In this document: positions 25,097-34,254 of the stretch, piece by piece
Numbering within the stretch: position 1 is the first letter of the stretch
Layout: each line of letters begins with the position of its first letter
Assembly: GCA_036337035.1 (NCBI GenBank)
Contig: JAYZFC010000010.1
Coordinates: forward strand, 55,985 to 119,984
Direction of reading: 5' to 3'
From: TMED78 sp036337035
GTDB lineage: Bacteria > Pseudomonadota > Gammaproteobacteria > Steroidobacterales > Rariloculaceae
DNA length: 64,000 nt
Program-made: the position numbers and the translations under genes
The notes under the pieces: model-generated
What the model saw: only the letters and a program-made list of their open reading frames with translations
What the model was told of the DNA's origin: nothing
The model's database searches: none

Positions 25097-27181
25097 GTGG
25101 AATTAAAGAAAACTTTTACTTATGGTAATGATGAGATTACTATCGAAACTGGCAAGATTGCGCGACAATGTGATGGCGCAGTATTGGTCAGAATGGGAGA
25201 TACAGCTTTACTAGTTACAGCTGTTGGTCAGAAGGGCAATACGGAACCACGTTCATTTTTTCCTCTAACTGTTAATTACCAAGAAAAGACTTATGCAGGT
25301 GGAAAAATCCCTGGAGGTTTTTTTAAGCGAGAAGGAAGGCCAACTGAAAAAGAAACCCTTACTTCAAGATTAATTGATAGGCCAATTAGACCACTATTTC
25401 CAAAAGGGTATTCTAATGAGGTCCAGGTAATTGCTACTGTTATATCTTTGGATCCAGATATAGATCCAGATATTCCGGCATTAATAGGATCTTCTGCAGC
25501 TTTATCTATTTCTGGCCTTCCCTTTATGGGCCCAATTGGTGCGGCTAGAGTTGGGTATAGAGACAATAAGTATATTCTTAATCCTAATAAGTTAGATCTA
25601 AAAGATTCTGATCTAGATTTAGTAGTCGCAGGAACTGAAAGTGCGGTACTAATGGTTGAATCAGAAGCCCATAATCTTTCTGAAGAGGTGATGTTGGGTG
25701 CTGTAGTTTTTGGTCATGAGCAAATGCAATCAGCAATAAAAGCTATCAATGAACTTAAAAAAGAAGTTGCTAAAGAAGAGTTTGAATGGGAAGCTCCTGT
25801 CGAGGATAAGTCTTTAGAAGAATTTATTTCTAGTTCAATAAAAGAAAGCATAGACGAAGCCTATAAGATAGCTGAGAAAAAATCTAGATCTACTAGGCTT
25901 ATAGAAGTAAGAAATGAAATACATGAATTATGTAATAGTAAAGAGAATGATGATTGGTCAGAAGAAAAAATTAATAATACATTTTCTAAGATTGAAAAAC
26001 AGATTGTTCGTGAAAGAGTTCTTAAGGGGGAGCCTCGCATTGATGGGAGAGATAGTTCTACTGTAAGACCTATTAGTGTTGAGCTTGGCTTGCTTCCAAG
26101 AGCTCATGGATCTGCGTTATTTACTCGTGGTGAAACTCAAGCTCTAGTAGCTACTACTTTGGGAACGGATAGGGATTCTCAAATTATTGATGCTATAGAA
26201 GGGGAATACAAAGATAGGTTTATGCTCCATTACAATTTTCCTCCATATTGTGTGGGAGAAGTTGGTTTTATGAGTGGCCCTAAAAGAAGAGAAATAGGTC
26301 ATGGTAAGCTTGCTAGAAGAGGTGTTCAAGCTGTTCTGCCAGATATGGAGAGCTTTCCTTATGTTATAAGAGTAGTTTCAGAGATAACTGAATCTAATGG
26401 TTCAAGCTCAATGGCTAGTGTCTGCGGTACCAGTTTATCTTTAATGGACGCGGGTGTTCCAGTTAGTTCTCCAGTTGCTGGTGTTGCAATGGGCCTAATA
26501 AAAGAACAGGATAATTTTGTTGTTTTAACAGATATATTGGGTGATGAAGATCATCTAGGTGATATGGATTTTAAAGTTACTGGAACTACTGATGGCATTA
26601 CTGCTCTGCAAATGGATATTAAAATAGATGGCATTACTCAAGACATAATGAAAATAGCTCTTGATCAGGCCAAACAAGGCAGGCTTTTTATTTTAGGGGA
26701 GATGTCTAAAGTTATAGAGAAGTCTAGAGAACAGACCTCGGATTGGGCACCAAGCATTATTACTATGAAAGTTCATCAGGATAAAATTAGAGATGTTATT
26801 GGAAAGGGGGGATCTGTTATTAGGGCATTAACTGAAGAAACAGGTGCAACTATTGATATTGATGATGATGGTGTCATTAAGATTGCATCTGTAGATGGCT
26901 CTTCTGGAAGAGAAGCTAAAAAAAGAATAGAAGATATAACAGCTGAAGTAGAGGTTGGAAAAATATACGAAGGAAAAGTTGTTAAGTTAATGGATTTTGG
27001 AGCTTTTGTTACTGTTCTTCCTGGAAAGGATGGTTTGGTTCACATATCTCAAATATCAACAGAGAGAGTAGAGAAAGTTAGCGATAAACTTACAGAAGGC
27101 GATAATGTTAAAGTTAAGGTATTAGAGATTGATAGGCAAGGTAGGATAAGGCTAACTATGAAGGATATGGAGGATAATTAA
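25097..27181 (+). CDS. pnp: Polyribonucleotide nucleotidyltransferase (PNPase)
   Basis: A 694-residue phosphorolytic 3'-5' exoribonuclease, a core enzyme of mRNA decay. GTG start at 25097 after GTAGG. Two RNase PH domains: the first has PRSFFPLTVNYQEKTYAGGKIPGGFFKREGRPTEKE, the second RAHGSALFTRGETQALVATTLG and DFKVTGTTDGITALQMDIKIDG. Then a KH domain (IRDVIGKGGSVIRALTEETGATIDI, about residue 560) and an S1 domain (GKVVKLMDFGAFVTVLPGKDGLVHISQI, about 625-690). Normal length and order. Ends 10 bases before the convergent dksA. Confidence 0.98.
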   Translation: MELKKTFTYGNDEITIETGKIARQCDGAVLVRMGDTALLVTAVGQKGNTEPRSFFPLTVNYQEKTYAGGKIPGGFFKREGRPTEKETLTSRLIDRPIRPLFPKGYSNEVQVIATVISLDPDIDPDIPALIGSSAALSISGLPFMGPIGAARVGYRDNKYILNPNKLDLKDSDLDLVVAGTESAVLMVESEAHNLSEEVMLGAVVFGHEQMQSAIKAINELKKEVAKEEFEWEAPVEDKSLEEFISSSIKESIDEAYKIAEKKSRSTRLIEVRNEIHELCNSKENDDWSEEKINNTFSKIEKQIVRERVLKGEPRIDGRDSSTVRPISVELGLLPRAHGSALFTRGETQALVATTLGTDRDSQIIDAIEGEYKDRFMLHYNFPPYCVGEVGFMSGPKRREIGHGKLARRGVQAVLPDMESFPYVIRVVSEITESNGSSSMASVCGTSLSLMDAGVPVSSPVAGVAMGLIKEQDNFVVLTDILGDEDHLGDMDFKVTGTTDGITALQMDIKIDGITQDIMKIALDQAKQGRLFILGEMSKVIEKSREQTSDWAPSIITMKVHQDKIRDVIGKGGSVIRALTEETGATIDIDDDGVIKIASVDGSSGREAKKRIEDITAEVEVGKIYEGKVVKLMDFGAFVTVLPGKDGLVHISQISTERVEKVSDKLTEGDNVKVKVLEIDRQGRIRLTMKDMEDN

Positions 27182-27190
27182 TTTTATATA

Positions 27191-27874
27191 TTATCTATAA
27201 TAGTCATCAGCGTCTCTATATTGCTTTTCCTGAAGCTCTCTTCTTTCCTGAGCCTCCAAAGAAAGTGTAGCGACAGGCCTGGCTTCAAGCCTTCTTAGAC
27301 CAATCTCATCACCAGTTTGTTCACAGTATCCGTATGACTTATCATCAACTCTTTGTATAGCTGAGTTTATTTTTCTTAGCAGTTTTCTTTCCCTATCTCT
27401 AGCTCTTAGTTCGAGCCCAAACTCTGATTCTTGAGTTGCTCTATCGTTTGGATCTGGGAAGTTTGTAGGCTCATCTTTCATATGAAGAATAGTTTTATCA
27501 AGCTCTTTTATTAATTGATTTTTCCATCCAACTAGAATTTTTTTAAAGTGTTTGAGCTGGCCGCTACTCATATATTCCTCACCTCTTTTAGGAAGATATG
27601 GTGAGAAGTCCTCTGTAGGGCCTGAGAGTATATTTAAATTAGCATTAATATAATTAAACAATTTCTTTTTAGCGGCTTTCTTCTTAGCGACTTTCTTCTT
27701 AGCGGCTTTCTTCTTAGCGGCTTTCTTCTTAGCAACTTTCTTCTTAGTAGCTTTCTTCTTAGTAGCTTTCTTCTTAGCAACTTTCTTCTTAGCAACTTTC
27801 TTCTTAGTAGCTTTCTTCTTAGTAGCTTTCTTCTTAGCAACTTTCTTTTTCTTGGTAGCTTTTTTTGATTTCAT
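27191..27874 (-). CDS. dksA: DksA-family RNA-polymerase regulator with Lys-rich N-terminal tail
   Basis: A 227-residue protein. Residues 1-71 are an almost pure KKK-[AV/AT/AA] tandem repeat like histone H1 or AlgP tails. From about 75 on it is DksA: a coiled-coil region with DPNDRATQESEFGLELRARDRERKLLRKINSAIQRVDDKSYGYC carrying the acidic tip (Asp-x-x-Asp-Arg-Ala), then the globular end EIGLRRLEARPVATLSLEAQERRE. Of the four zinc-finger Cys of E. coli DksA only the first remains (YGYCEQTG...TLSLEAQ), as in zinc-independent alphaproteobacterial forms. It should act with ppGpp at the RNAP secondary channel. The tail may add nucleic-acid binding. Encoded convergently to pnp. Confidence 0.9.
   Translation of the reverse strand: MKSKKATKKKKVAKKKATKKKATKKKVAKKKVAKKKATKKKATKKKVAKKKAAKKKAAKKKVAKKKAAKKKLFNYINANLNILSGPTEDFSPYLPKRGEEYMSSGQLKHFKKILVGWKNQLIKELDKTILHMKDEPTNFPDPNDRATQESEFGLELRARDRERKLLRKINSAIQRVDDKSYGYCEQTGDEIGLRRLEARPVATLSLEAQERRELQEKQYRDADDYYR
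27661..27862. repeat. 15-bp tandem repeat array inside dksA
   Basis: About thirteen imperfect copies of a 15-base unit (plus-strand form TTAGCRRCTTTCTTC with variants) encode five-residue units such as KKKVA or KKKAT. Groups of identical units recur, which indicates recent expansion by slippage or unequal exchange. Copy number may vary between strains without breaking the frame. Not a CRISPR: no spacers. Confidence 0.85.
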
Positions 27875-28002
27875 CTTTTATTTAGTTATAACAACTTTTG
27901 AAAGTTTGCAATTATACATATCATCGCGCCAAGAGGAAGCAACTTTTATTTTTTTTATTGATAAATTAGTAAATATTTATTAAATATATGAGATTTTTGC
28001 CT

Positions 28003-28386
28003 CTAGTCTGACTTTTTAAATTCTGCTGAAACTGTTGTTTCTATACCTCCTCTAACATTAAAAATAGCCTCTAGGCGCATAAATTTTGGTGAAGAAATTG
28101 TTACTAAATGATCGAGTATTTGATTAGTAAGAGCTTCATGAAACCCACCCTCATTGCGATATGACCACACATAAATTTTTAAAGATTTCAACTCTATACA
28201 GCATTTATCAGGTATATATTCTAGTTTAAGGGTAGCGAAATCTGGTTGTCCTGTCTTAGGACATAAGCAAGTAAATTCTGGTATGTTAATATAGATAGTA
28301 TAATCTCTATTAGGATTGGGGTTGGGGAATGTGTCTATCAGCTCTGCTGATGGCGCTAGTTTTTCATTAATTTTTGTATTATTCAT
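28003..28386 (-). CDS. queF: NADPH-dependent 7-cyano-7-deazaguanine reductase QueF (short type)
   Basis: A 127-residue enzyme reducing preQ0 to preQ1 in queuosine synthesis. EFTCLCPKTGQPDFA has the catalytic Cys and Asp; ELKSLKIYVWSYRNEGGFHEALTNQILDHL is the QueF motif region. It has a single tunnelling-fold unit, the short type found in Bacillus, unlike the double-length enzyme of E. coli. ATG 28386, divergent from smc. No other queuosine gene is in the window. Confidence 0.93.
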   Translation of the reverse strand: MNNTKINEKLAPSAELIDTFPNPNPNRDYTIYINIPEFTCLCPKTGQPDFATLKLEYIPDKCCIELKSLKIYVWSYRNEGGFHEALTNQILDHLVTISSPKFMRLEAIFNVRGGIETTVSAEFKKSD

Positions 28387-28495
28387 ATTTTACCTATCTT
28401 CTTTAACAGATTATTTAGTTTTTTTTATTAATATATTTACTTTACACGAATCAATAATTAGCATCTACACTTCGGAAAATAATTAATAAAATTCA

Positions 28496-31400
28496 ATGCG
28501 ATTAAGTAGTATTAAATTATCAGGATTCAAGTCATTTGTTGAGCCAACAACTATCTTATTTCCAAGCAATCTATTAGGTGTTGTTGGGCCTAATGGCTGT
28601 GGAAAGTCTAATATTATTGATGCGGTAAAATGGGTTTTAGGTGAGAGCTCTGCTAAAACCTTAAGAGGAGAGTCTATGGCTGATGTTATTTTTAATGGCT
28701 CAAGCAATAGAAAACCTGTTGGCAGAGCTAGCGTAGACTTAGTTTTTGATAATTCTGATGCTGCTATTTCTGGTGCTTATGCATCATTTTCAGAAATTTC
28801 AGTTCGTAGGGTTGTTACTAGAGATGGCTCTTCTCAGTATTTCTTGAATAACACACGATGTAGAAGAAAAGATGTTACCAATATACTCTTAGGTACAGGT
28901 CTTGGGTCACAGGGCTATTCTATTATTGAACAGGGTACGATTTCTCGTTTAGTAGAAGCCAAGCCAGAGGAGTTAAGATCATTTTTAGAAGAAGCAGCCG
29001 GTATATCAAAATATAAATCAAGGAGGCAAGAGACTGAGAACAAGATTAAAAATACTAAAGATAATATTGATAGGCTGACTGATTTGACAGATGAGGTTGA
29101 TAAGCAACTTAATCATTTGGATAAACAGGCAAAAAATGCAGAGAAGTATAAGGAACTTAAAGAAGATCAACGCAAACTGAAGGCAGAGCATTTGGTCTTA
29201 AGAATTAAGCAGTTAAAAAAAGAGTATGACTCTATGTCTAATATTGTAGGAAAAAAGCAAAACGACTTAGAATCAATTATTTCTAAAAGAACTAGTACAG
29301 AAAGTACTATTGAAAGACTTAGACTGAGTCAGTCAAGCTCAAATGATCAGTTTAATGAAATCCAAGCTAAGTACTACAAAGCTGGAGCAGAAATTGCGCG
29401 ATTGGAACAATCTATAAAACACAGAAAGGAGGTTAGCTCTAGACAAAAAGATGATCTAGATCTAATTAATAGCGAAATTAAGGAAATTAGCTCTCATATT
29501 AGTAGTGATGAATCTGAAATTGCTAAGCTAGACCAAATCTTAGATGGAACAGATAAAGAGCTTAATGACGCTATTTCTGTATTAGAGTCATCATTAATTA
29601 ATCTAAAAGAATCAGAGGGTAGGATCCAGACATATGTGGAAGAACTAGATAAGCTCATAACAAATTTTACCTCTAAGGAAACTAAGTTTTCAGAGAAAAT
29701 AGAAATTTTAAGATCTAAATTACATGAGCAGTCCTCACATTTATCATCACTTGAGGCTATACAAGGGGCTAAATTATCAGGTGTAAATAAGGAGGTTAAC
29801 ACTTGGTTGGATTCTAGAAAAATAGACTCTTCAGATACCTTGATTAATAAAATAAAAGTAGTTAATGGCTGGGGGAAGGCAGTAGAAACGGTTTTGGGTA
29901 AACATTTAGGAGCTATTTGCGTTGATAGTATTACAGATTTTTATAAAGACTGCTCTTCTCTGCCCAAAGGTAGTATAGACTTATTAGAATGTAAACCTGA
30001 AGCTAATAGAAATTCTGATAAAAAAAAGCTTAGCTCATACATAAGTGGTGTTGATTTGTCATATTTTTTGGAAGATATATATGTAGCAGAAAATTTACAG
30101 AGCGCTATTAAACTTTTATCAAATTTAAATGATAATGAGTCAGTAGTTACTAAAGAAGGTTATTGGGTGTCAGAGAAGTGGATGAAGATTGCTTATTCTG
30201 ATAGTAATGATACTGGAGTCATAGTAAGAAGTGAGGATATTAAGAGTGTTAAGGTAAAGATTAATGGTATTAATAAAGAAATTTTATCTGTAGAAACTTT
30301 CTTTTCTGAAGAAAGGGATAGTTATCAAAAGGAACAAGAAGAGCTTAAGTTAGATAGAGCGAGAGCTGAAAAAAATCTATCTGATATTAGAGATATAGTT
30401 GAGCAGAATAAAGATATTGTAAGTAAACTTACGATAAAATTAGAGTCTCAGAAAAGCTCTAAAGAATCAGTTTCTGCTTCCTTGGATCGTGTCTATACAC
30501 AAAAAAATAATCTCTCAGATAGGTATAATTTATTACAAGAGAAAATTAAGGAAGAAGTAGATCCTTTATCTGATGAGCAAAATACACTACCTAGTAAAGT
30601 AAAAGAAAGGAACCTTATTGAGAAGAATTTATCAAGTCTAAGAAATGAATTAGATTCAATCAATAAAGAGCTTAGCAACTCTGAACTTGCAAGAGCTAAA
30701 GAAGAAAGAGAGGCTGCTAGAGAAAAAGAATTACTTGATGAAGAAAAATTTAAGTTAAAAGAGCTCCAGGTTCGCTCACAAACATTATTAGAGAGGTTGT
30801 CAGAAACTGGAAATAATTTTGATATATTGGTTAGTAATTTGCCAGAACATTCTAGTCTTGAGACATGGCAGAGCATGATTGATAAGAATGAAGCTAAGAT
30901 TTCTAGGTTAGGAGCTATAAACCTTGCAGCGATAGATGAATTTGCTAATCAGTCTGAAAGAAAAGATTACCTAGATTCTCAAATGAAGGATTTGCTAGAG
31001 GCCCTTGATACATTGGAGAAAGCTATACGAAAAATTGATAGTGAGACAAGATCAAAGTTTAAACAAACATTTGACGAAACTAATGTTGGTCTCTCAAATT
31101 TATTTCCTAGACTATTTGGAGGTGGTAGTGCTTATCTTGAATTAGAAGGAGATGACCTTCTTAAATCAGGAGTAGTGGTAATGGCAAAGCCACCTGGGAA
31201 AAGAATTAGTAGCATTCAGCTTTTATCTGGCGGCGAAAAGGCTTTAACTGCTGTTGCTCTAGTTTTCTCTATTTTTCAACTTAACCCCGCACCTTTTTGC
31301 ATGCTAGATGAAGTCGATGCTCCATTGGACGAAGTAAATGTAGGAAGATTTTCAGATATTGTAAAAGAGATGTCTAATAAAGTGCAATTTATACTCATTA

Positions 31401-31522
31401 CCCATAATAAAACTACTATGGAGTCAATGAGCCAACTTACTGGAATAACGATGAGTGAGCCTGGTATTTCTAGACTAGTGTCAGTTGATATTGAAGAAGC
31501 AATGAAAATTGTAAATACATAA
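28496..31522 (+). CDS. smc: Chromosome condensation ATPase SMC
   Basis: A 1008-residue condensin subunit that acts with ScpA and ScpB, both encoded nearby (36008, 36876). Walker A is GPNGCGKSNIID (about residue 32). Two long coiled-coil arms (about 165-420 and 590-860) flank a hinge (about 425-560; NGWGKAVETVLGKHLGAICVD). The C-terminal head has LLSGGEKALTAVALVFSIFQLNPAPFCMLDEVDAPLDEVNVGRF with signature and Walker B. Shorter than the roughly 1160 residues usual in gammaproteobacteria, mostly in the arms. Followed 11 bases later by zipA. Confidence 0.96.
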   Translation: MRLSSIKLSGFKSFVEPTTILFPSNLLGVVGPNGCGKSNIIDAVKWVLGESSAKTLRGESMADVIFNGSSNRKPVGRASVDLVFDNSDAAISGAYASFSEISVRRVVTRDGSSQYFLNNTRCRRKDVTNILLGTGLGSQGYSIIEQGTISRLVEAKPEELRSFLEEAAGISKYKSRRQETENKIKNTKDNIDRLTDLTDEVDKQLNHLDKQAKNAEKYKELKEDQRKLKAEHLVLRIKQLKKEYDSMSNIVGKKQNDLESIISKRTSTESTIERLRLSQSSSNDQFNEIQAKYYKAGAEIARLEQSIKHRKEVSSRQKDDLDLINSEIKEISSHISSDESEIAKLDQILDGTDKELNDAISVLESSLINLKESEGRIQTYVEELDKLITNFTSKETKFSEKIEILRSKLHEQSSHLSSLEAIQGAKLSGVNKEVNTWLDSRKIDSSDTLINKIKVVNGWGKAVETVLGKHLGAICVDSITDFYKDCSSLPKGSIDLLECKPEANRNSDKKKLSSYISGVDLSYFLEDIYVAENLQSAIKLLSNLNDNESVVTKEGYWVSEKWMKIAYSDSNDTGVIVRSEDIKSVKVKINGINKEILSVETFFSEERDSYQKEQEELKLDRARAEKNLSDIRDIVEQNKDIVSKLTIKLESQKSSKESVSASLDRVYTQKNNLSDRYNLLQEKIKEEVDPLSDEQNTLPSKVKERNLIEKNLSSLRNELDSINKELSNSELARAKEEREAAREKELLDEEKFKLKELQVRSQTLLERLSETGNNFDILVSNLPEHSSLETWQSMIDKNEAKISRLGAINLAAIDEFANQSERKDYLDSQMKDLLEALDTLEKAIRKIDSETRSKFKQTFDETNVGLSNLFPRLFGGGSAYLELEGDDLLKSGVVVMAKPPGKRISSIQLLSGGEKALTAVALVFSIFQLNPAPFCMLDEVDAPLDEVNVGRFSDIVKEMSNKVQFILITHNKTTMESMSQLTGITMSEPGISRLVSVDIEEAMKIVNT

Positions 31523-31533
31523 GGAGTAGGCCT

Positions 31534-32187
31534 GTGTTAGATTTAAGATGGATTCTATTCTTGCTTGGTATTGCAGTCTTTTTGCTTATATATTTTTTTT
31601 CTATTAAGCCTATACCATATGCAAATAAGCTATCTTTTTTTAAGCGTTTTAAATTTAAATATAGAGATAAGTTAGTAGAGGAAAAAGATGATTATAAAGC
31701 GCAAGAGAATTTAAATGATAATGATAAAATTGATGATATAGATATAAAAGATGCACAATCTTCAATAGATATAGATAAGCAAAAAGTAATCACCTTAAGA
31801 CTTATCGGAAAAAATCAATTAGATTCACTTTCAGTCTTCAAATGTTTGCAGGAAAATGATTTTACTTATGGCAGATTCGGTATTTTTAACTATTATGAAA
31901 AGAATAGTAATAATCCAATAATTAGTATAGCTAATCTTACAGAGCCTGGAACATTTGATATTGAAAATAAGGAAAATTTAGTAATTGGAGGGCTAACTCT
32001 TTTTATGCAGATTATAGGCAATTCTGATGGCGTTTCAAGATTTGATTTCATGGTAGGATTAGCTAAAAGTATTGCTGAAGAGCTTGATATAGAAATACTC
32101 GATGAAAATGGAAGTTCATGGAGCATACAAAGAGAGAGATATATAAGAGAAGAGATTATAGCTTTTCAGCATGATGTGAACAAATAG
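31534..32187 (+). CDS. zipA: Cell division protein ZipA
   Basis: A 217-residue bitopic inner-membrane protein that tethers FtsZ. A membrane span at residues 5-23 is followed by a short charged linker (about 35-80), much shorter than the Pro/Gln-rich linker of E. coli. The C-terminal FtsZ-binding domain is at about 85-215 (VITLRLIGKNQLDSLSVFKCLQENDFTYGRFGIFNYYEK, and FMVGLAKSIAEELDIEILDENGSSWS). GTG start at 31534 after AAGGAG. Lies between smc and ligA as in Pseudomonas. Confidence 0.9.
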   Translation: MLDLRWILFLLGIAVFLLIYFFSIKPIPYANKLSFFKRFKFKYRDKLVEEKDDYKAQENLNDNDKIDDIDIKDAQSSIDIDKQKVITLRLIGKNQLDSLSVFKCLQENDFTYGRFGIFNYYEKNSNNPIISIANLTEPGTFDIENKENLVIGGLTLFMQIIGNSDGVSRFDFMVGLAKSIAEELDIEILDENGSSWSIQRERYIREEIIAFQHDVNK

Positions 32188-32193
32188 CTTTTT

Positions 32194-34254
32194 ATGAAAA
32201 ATAATTTAAATAAATCTAAGGCTCAAATTGAAAGATTAAAAAAAATTATCACAAGCCATGATTTTGCATATTATGCTGATGATAATCCTACCATTACTGA
32301 TTCTGAGTATGATAGGTTATTTCTTGAATTAAAAAAATTAGAAGAATCTAATCCTGATTTGGTAACTATTGATTCTCCAACTCAAAGAGTTGGCACCACC
32401 CCTATTAAAGGATTTGAGGAAGTAGATCATCATGTTCCTATGTTGTCTCTTGATAATGTTTTTAATGAAGACCAGCTAAAAAAAAGATTTTCCTCTAAAA
32501 TTATAGATCCATTAAAGAAAATACAGTTACCACAGAATATTGAAGAAATTCCATTTATAGCAGAGCCTAAGTTAGATGGAGCAGCTGTTTCTCTGTTTTA
32601 TAAAAAAGGTATTTTAGATTTTGCAGTGACAAGAGGAGATGGAAAAACTGGTGAAAATATAACTCACAACATAAAAACTATTCCATCTGTTCCACTAAGA
32701 ATTAGAGGATCATTAATTCCAGATGAAATCGAAGTCAGAGGTGAGGTATTTATGCCAAAGATAGATTTCCTAAAATATAATCAAAATGCACAAAAATTAG
32801 GGTTACGCACTTTAGTAAATCCTAGAAACGGCGCAGCAGGAAGTCTTCGTCAATTAGATCCAAAAATAACTGCTACTCGCCCACTTGATGCTTATTTTTA
32901 TTCAGTGGTTAGAATTAAGGGTACAAAGCTTCCTAAAAAAAATTCAGAGCTGCTTAATTTTATAAGAAATCTTGGCTTTAAAGTTTCACCAGATTCAGAA
33001 TTAGTGTATGGGCTTAAAGGATGTATGTCTTACTATTCAAGGATTAATAAAATTAGGGAAAATATAAGTTATGAGATAGATGGGGTTGTTTATAAGTTAG
33101 ATGATTTAGATATGCAGAAGATACTGGGTTATAGCAAGACTGCACCTAATTGGGCAGTAGCACACAAGCTACCTCCTCAGGAAGAAACATCTGTTGTTAG
33201 TAATATTGAATTCCAGATTGGTAGAACTGGTCAAATAACTCCAGTGGCCAGAATAATGCCTGTTTATGTTGGTGGAGTTACTATTTCTAATGTTACTTTA
33301 CATAATGAAGATGAGTTACACCGTAAAGATGTTAGGATTGGTGATACAGTTATAGTTAGTAGAGCAGGAGATGTTATTCCTCAAATAACAAAAGTAATTC
33401 TAGAAAAAAGAAAAAAAATATCAAGTAAAGTAAAGATTCCAAAAAAATGTCCAATATGTCACTCTAAGATTATTAGAGATCAAGGCAAAAGAGTGTCTAG
33501 ATGTATTGGCGGATTTTCTTGTTTGGCTCAAAAAAAAGAATCTATAAGGCATTTTTCTTCACGATCAGCTATGGATATTGATGGATTAGGTGTGAAGATA
33601 ATAGATCAACTAGTTTCAAATGAAATAGTGAAAAACCTTTCTGATCTTTATAATATTGATAAAAATCAACTTTCTTCGTTAGATTTAATGGGCGATAAAT
33701 CTGCAGAAAATTTATTAAATTCAATAGAAAAAAGCAAGGAAACAACTTTTAGCAGATTTTTATTTTCACTTGGTATAAGAGAAGTTGGTGAAATAACAGC
33801 AACTACTTTAGCAAGAAATTTTAAATCTATTGATGATCTTAAAAAAGCCAATATAGATAAATTAGAATCATGTGCTGATGTTGGCCCTATAGTTGCCAGC
33901 AATATTAAAGAGTTTTTTAATAAAAAAGAGAATATTCAGACGATTGAGAAACTTTTAAACAGTGGTATTTCATGGAAAGATGAGGTAAATAAAAGTAAAG
34001 ATTCTATTTTTAAGTCTAAGAATGTAGTAATAACAGGATCATTTAATAAAATTAAAAGAAGCGATCTAAAAGAGAAGCTGGTATTTTTAGGTGCTAAGGT
34101 TAAATCTTCAGTTTCAGAAAAAACAGATATCGTTATTGTAGGGACAAATCCAGGAGAAAAATATAATAGAGCTAAATCATTAAATTTAGCTCTATTTGAT
34201 GAATCTGATCTTTTTAGACGCTTGAGTAAAGAGTTAGATATTACTCTAGAGTGA
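32194..34254 (+). CDS. ligA: NAD-dependent DNA ligase LigA
   Basis: A 686-residue ligase joining nicks in replication and repair. Domains in order: Ia (YYADDNPTITDSEYDRL), adenylation domain with the nucleophile Lys in AEPKLDGAAVS (about residue 127), OB fold, a Cys4 zinc finger (CPICHSK and CIGGFSC), helix-hairpin-helix repeats (about 480-590), and a C-terminal BRCT domain (KNVVITGSFNKIKRSDLKEKLVFLGAKVKSSVSEKTDIVIVG). Full length. Its end overlaps the convergent foldase gene by 14 bases. Confidence 0.97.
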   Translation: MKNNLNKSKAQIERLKKIITSHDFAYYADDNPTITDSEYDRLFLELKKLEESNPDLVTIDSPTQRVGTTPIKGFEEVDHHVPMLSLDNVFNEDQLKKRFSSKIIDPLKKIQLPQNIEEIPFIAEPKLDGAAVSLFYKKGILDFAVTRGDGKTGENITHNIKTIPSVPLRIRGSLIPDEIEVRGEVFMPKIDFLKYNQNAQKLGLRTLVNPRNGAAGSLRQLDPKITATRPLDAYFYSVVRIKGTKLPKKNSELLNFIRNLGFKVSPDSELVYGLKGCMSYYSRINKIRENISYEIDGVVYKLDDLDMQKILGYSKTAPNWAVAHKLPPQEETSVVSNIEFQIGRTGQITPVARIMPVYVGGVTISNVTLHNEDELHRKDVRIGDTVIVSRAGDVIPQITKVILEKRKKISSKVKIPKKCPICHSKIIRDQGKRVSRCIGGFSCLAQKKESIRHFSSRSAMDIDGLGVKIIDQLVSNEIVKNLSDLYNIDKNQLSSLDLMGDKSAENLLNSIEKSKETTFSRFLFSLGIREVGEITATTLARNFKSIDDLKKANIDKLESCADVGPIVASNIKEFFNKKENIQTIEKLLNSGISWKDEVNKSKDSIFKSKNVVITGSFNKIKRSDLKEKLVFLGAKVKSSVSEKTDIVIVGTNPGEKYNRAKSLNLALFDESDLFRRLSKELDITLE

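Noticed and set aside
27634..27840. A frame encoding an RRKLLRRK repeat
   Set aside because: It is the alternate frame of the 15-base repeat inside dksA.
27661..27862. CRISPR-like array
   Set aside because: Units are 15 bases with no spacers and are in frame within a coding region.
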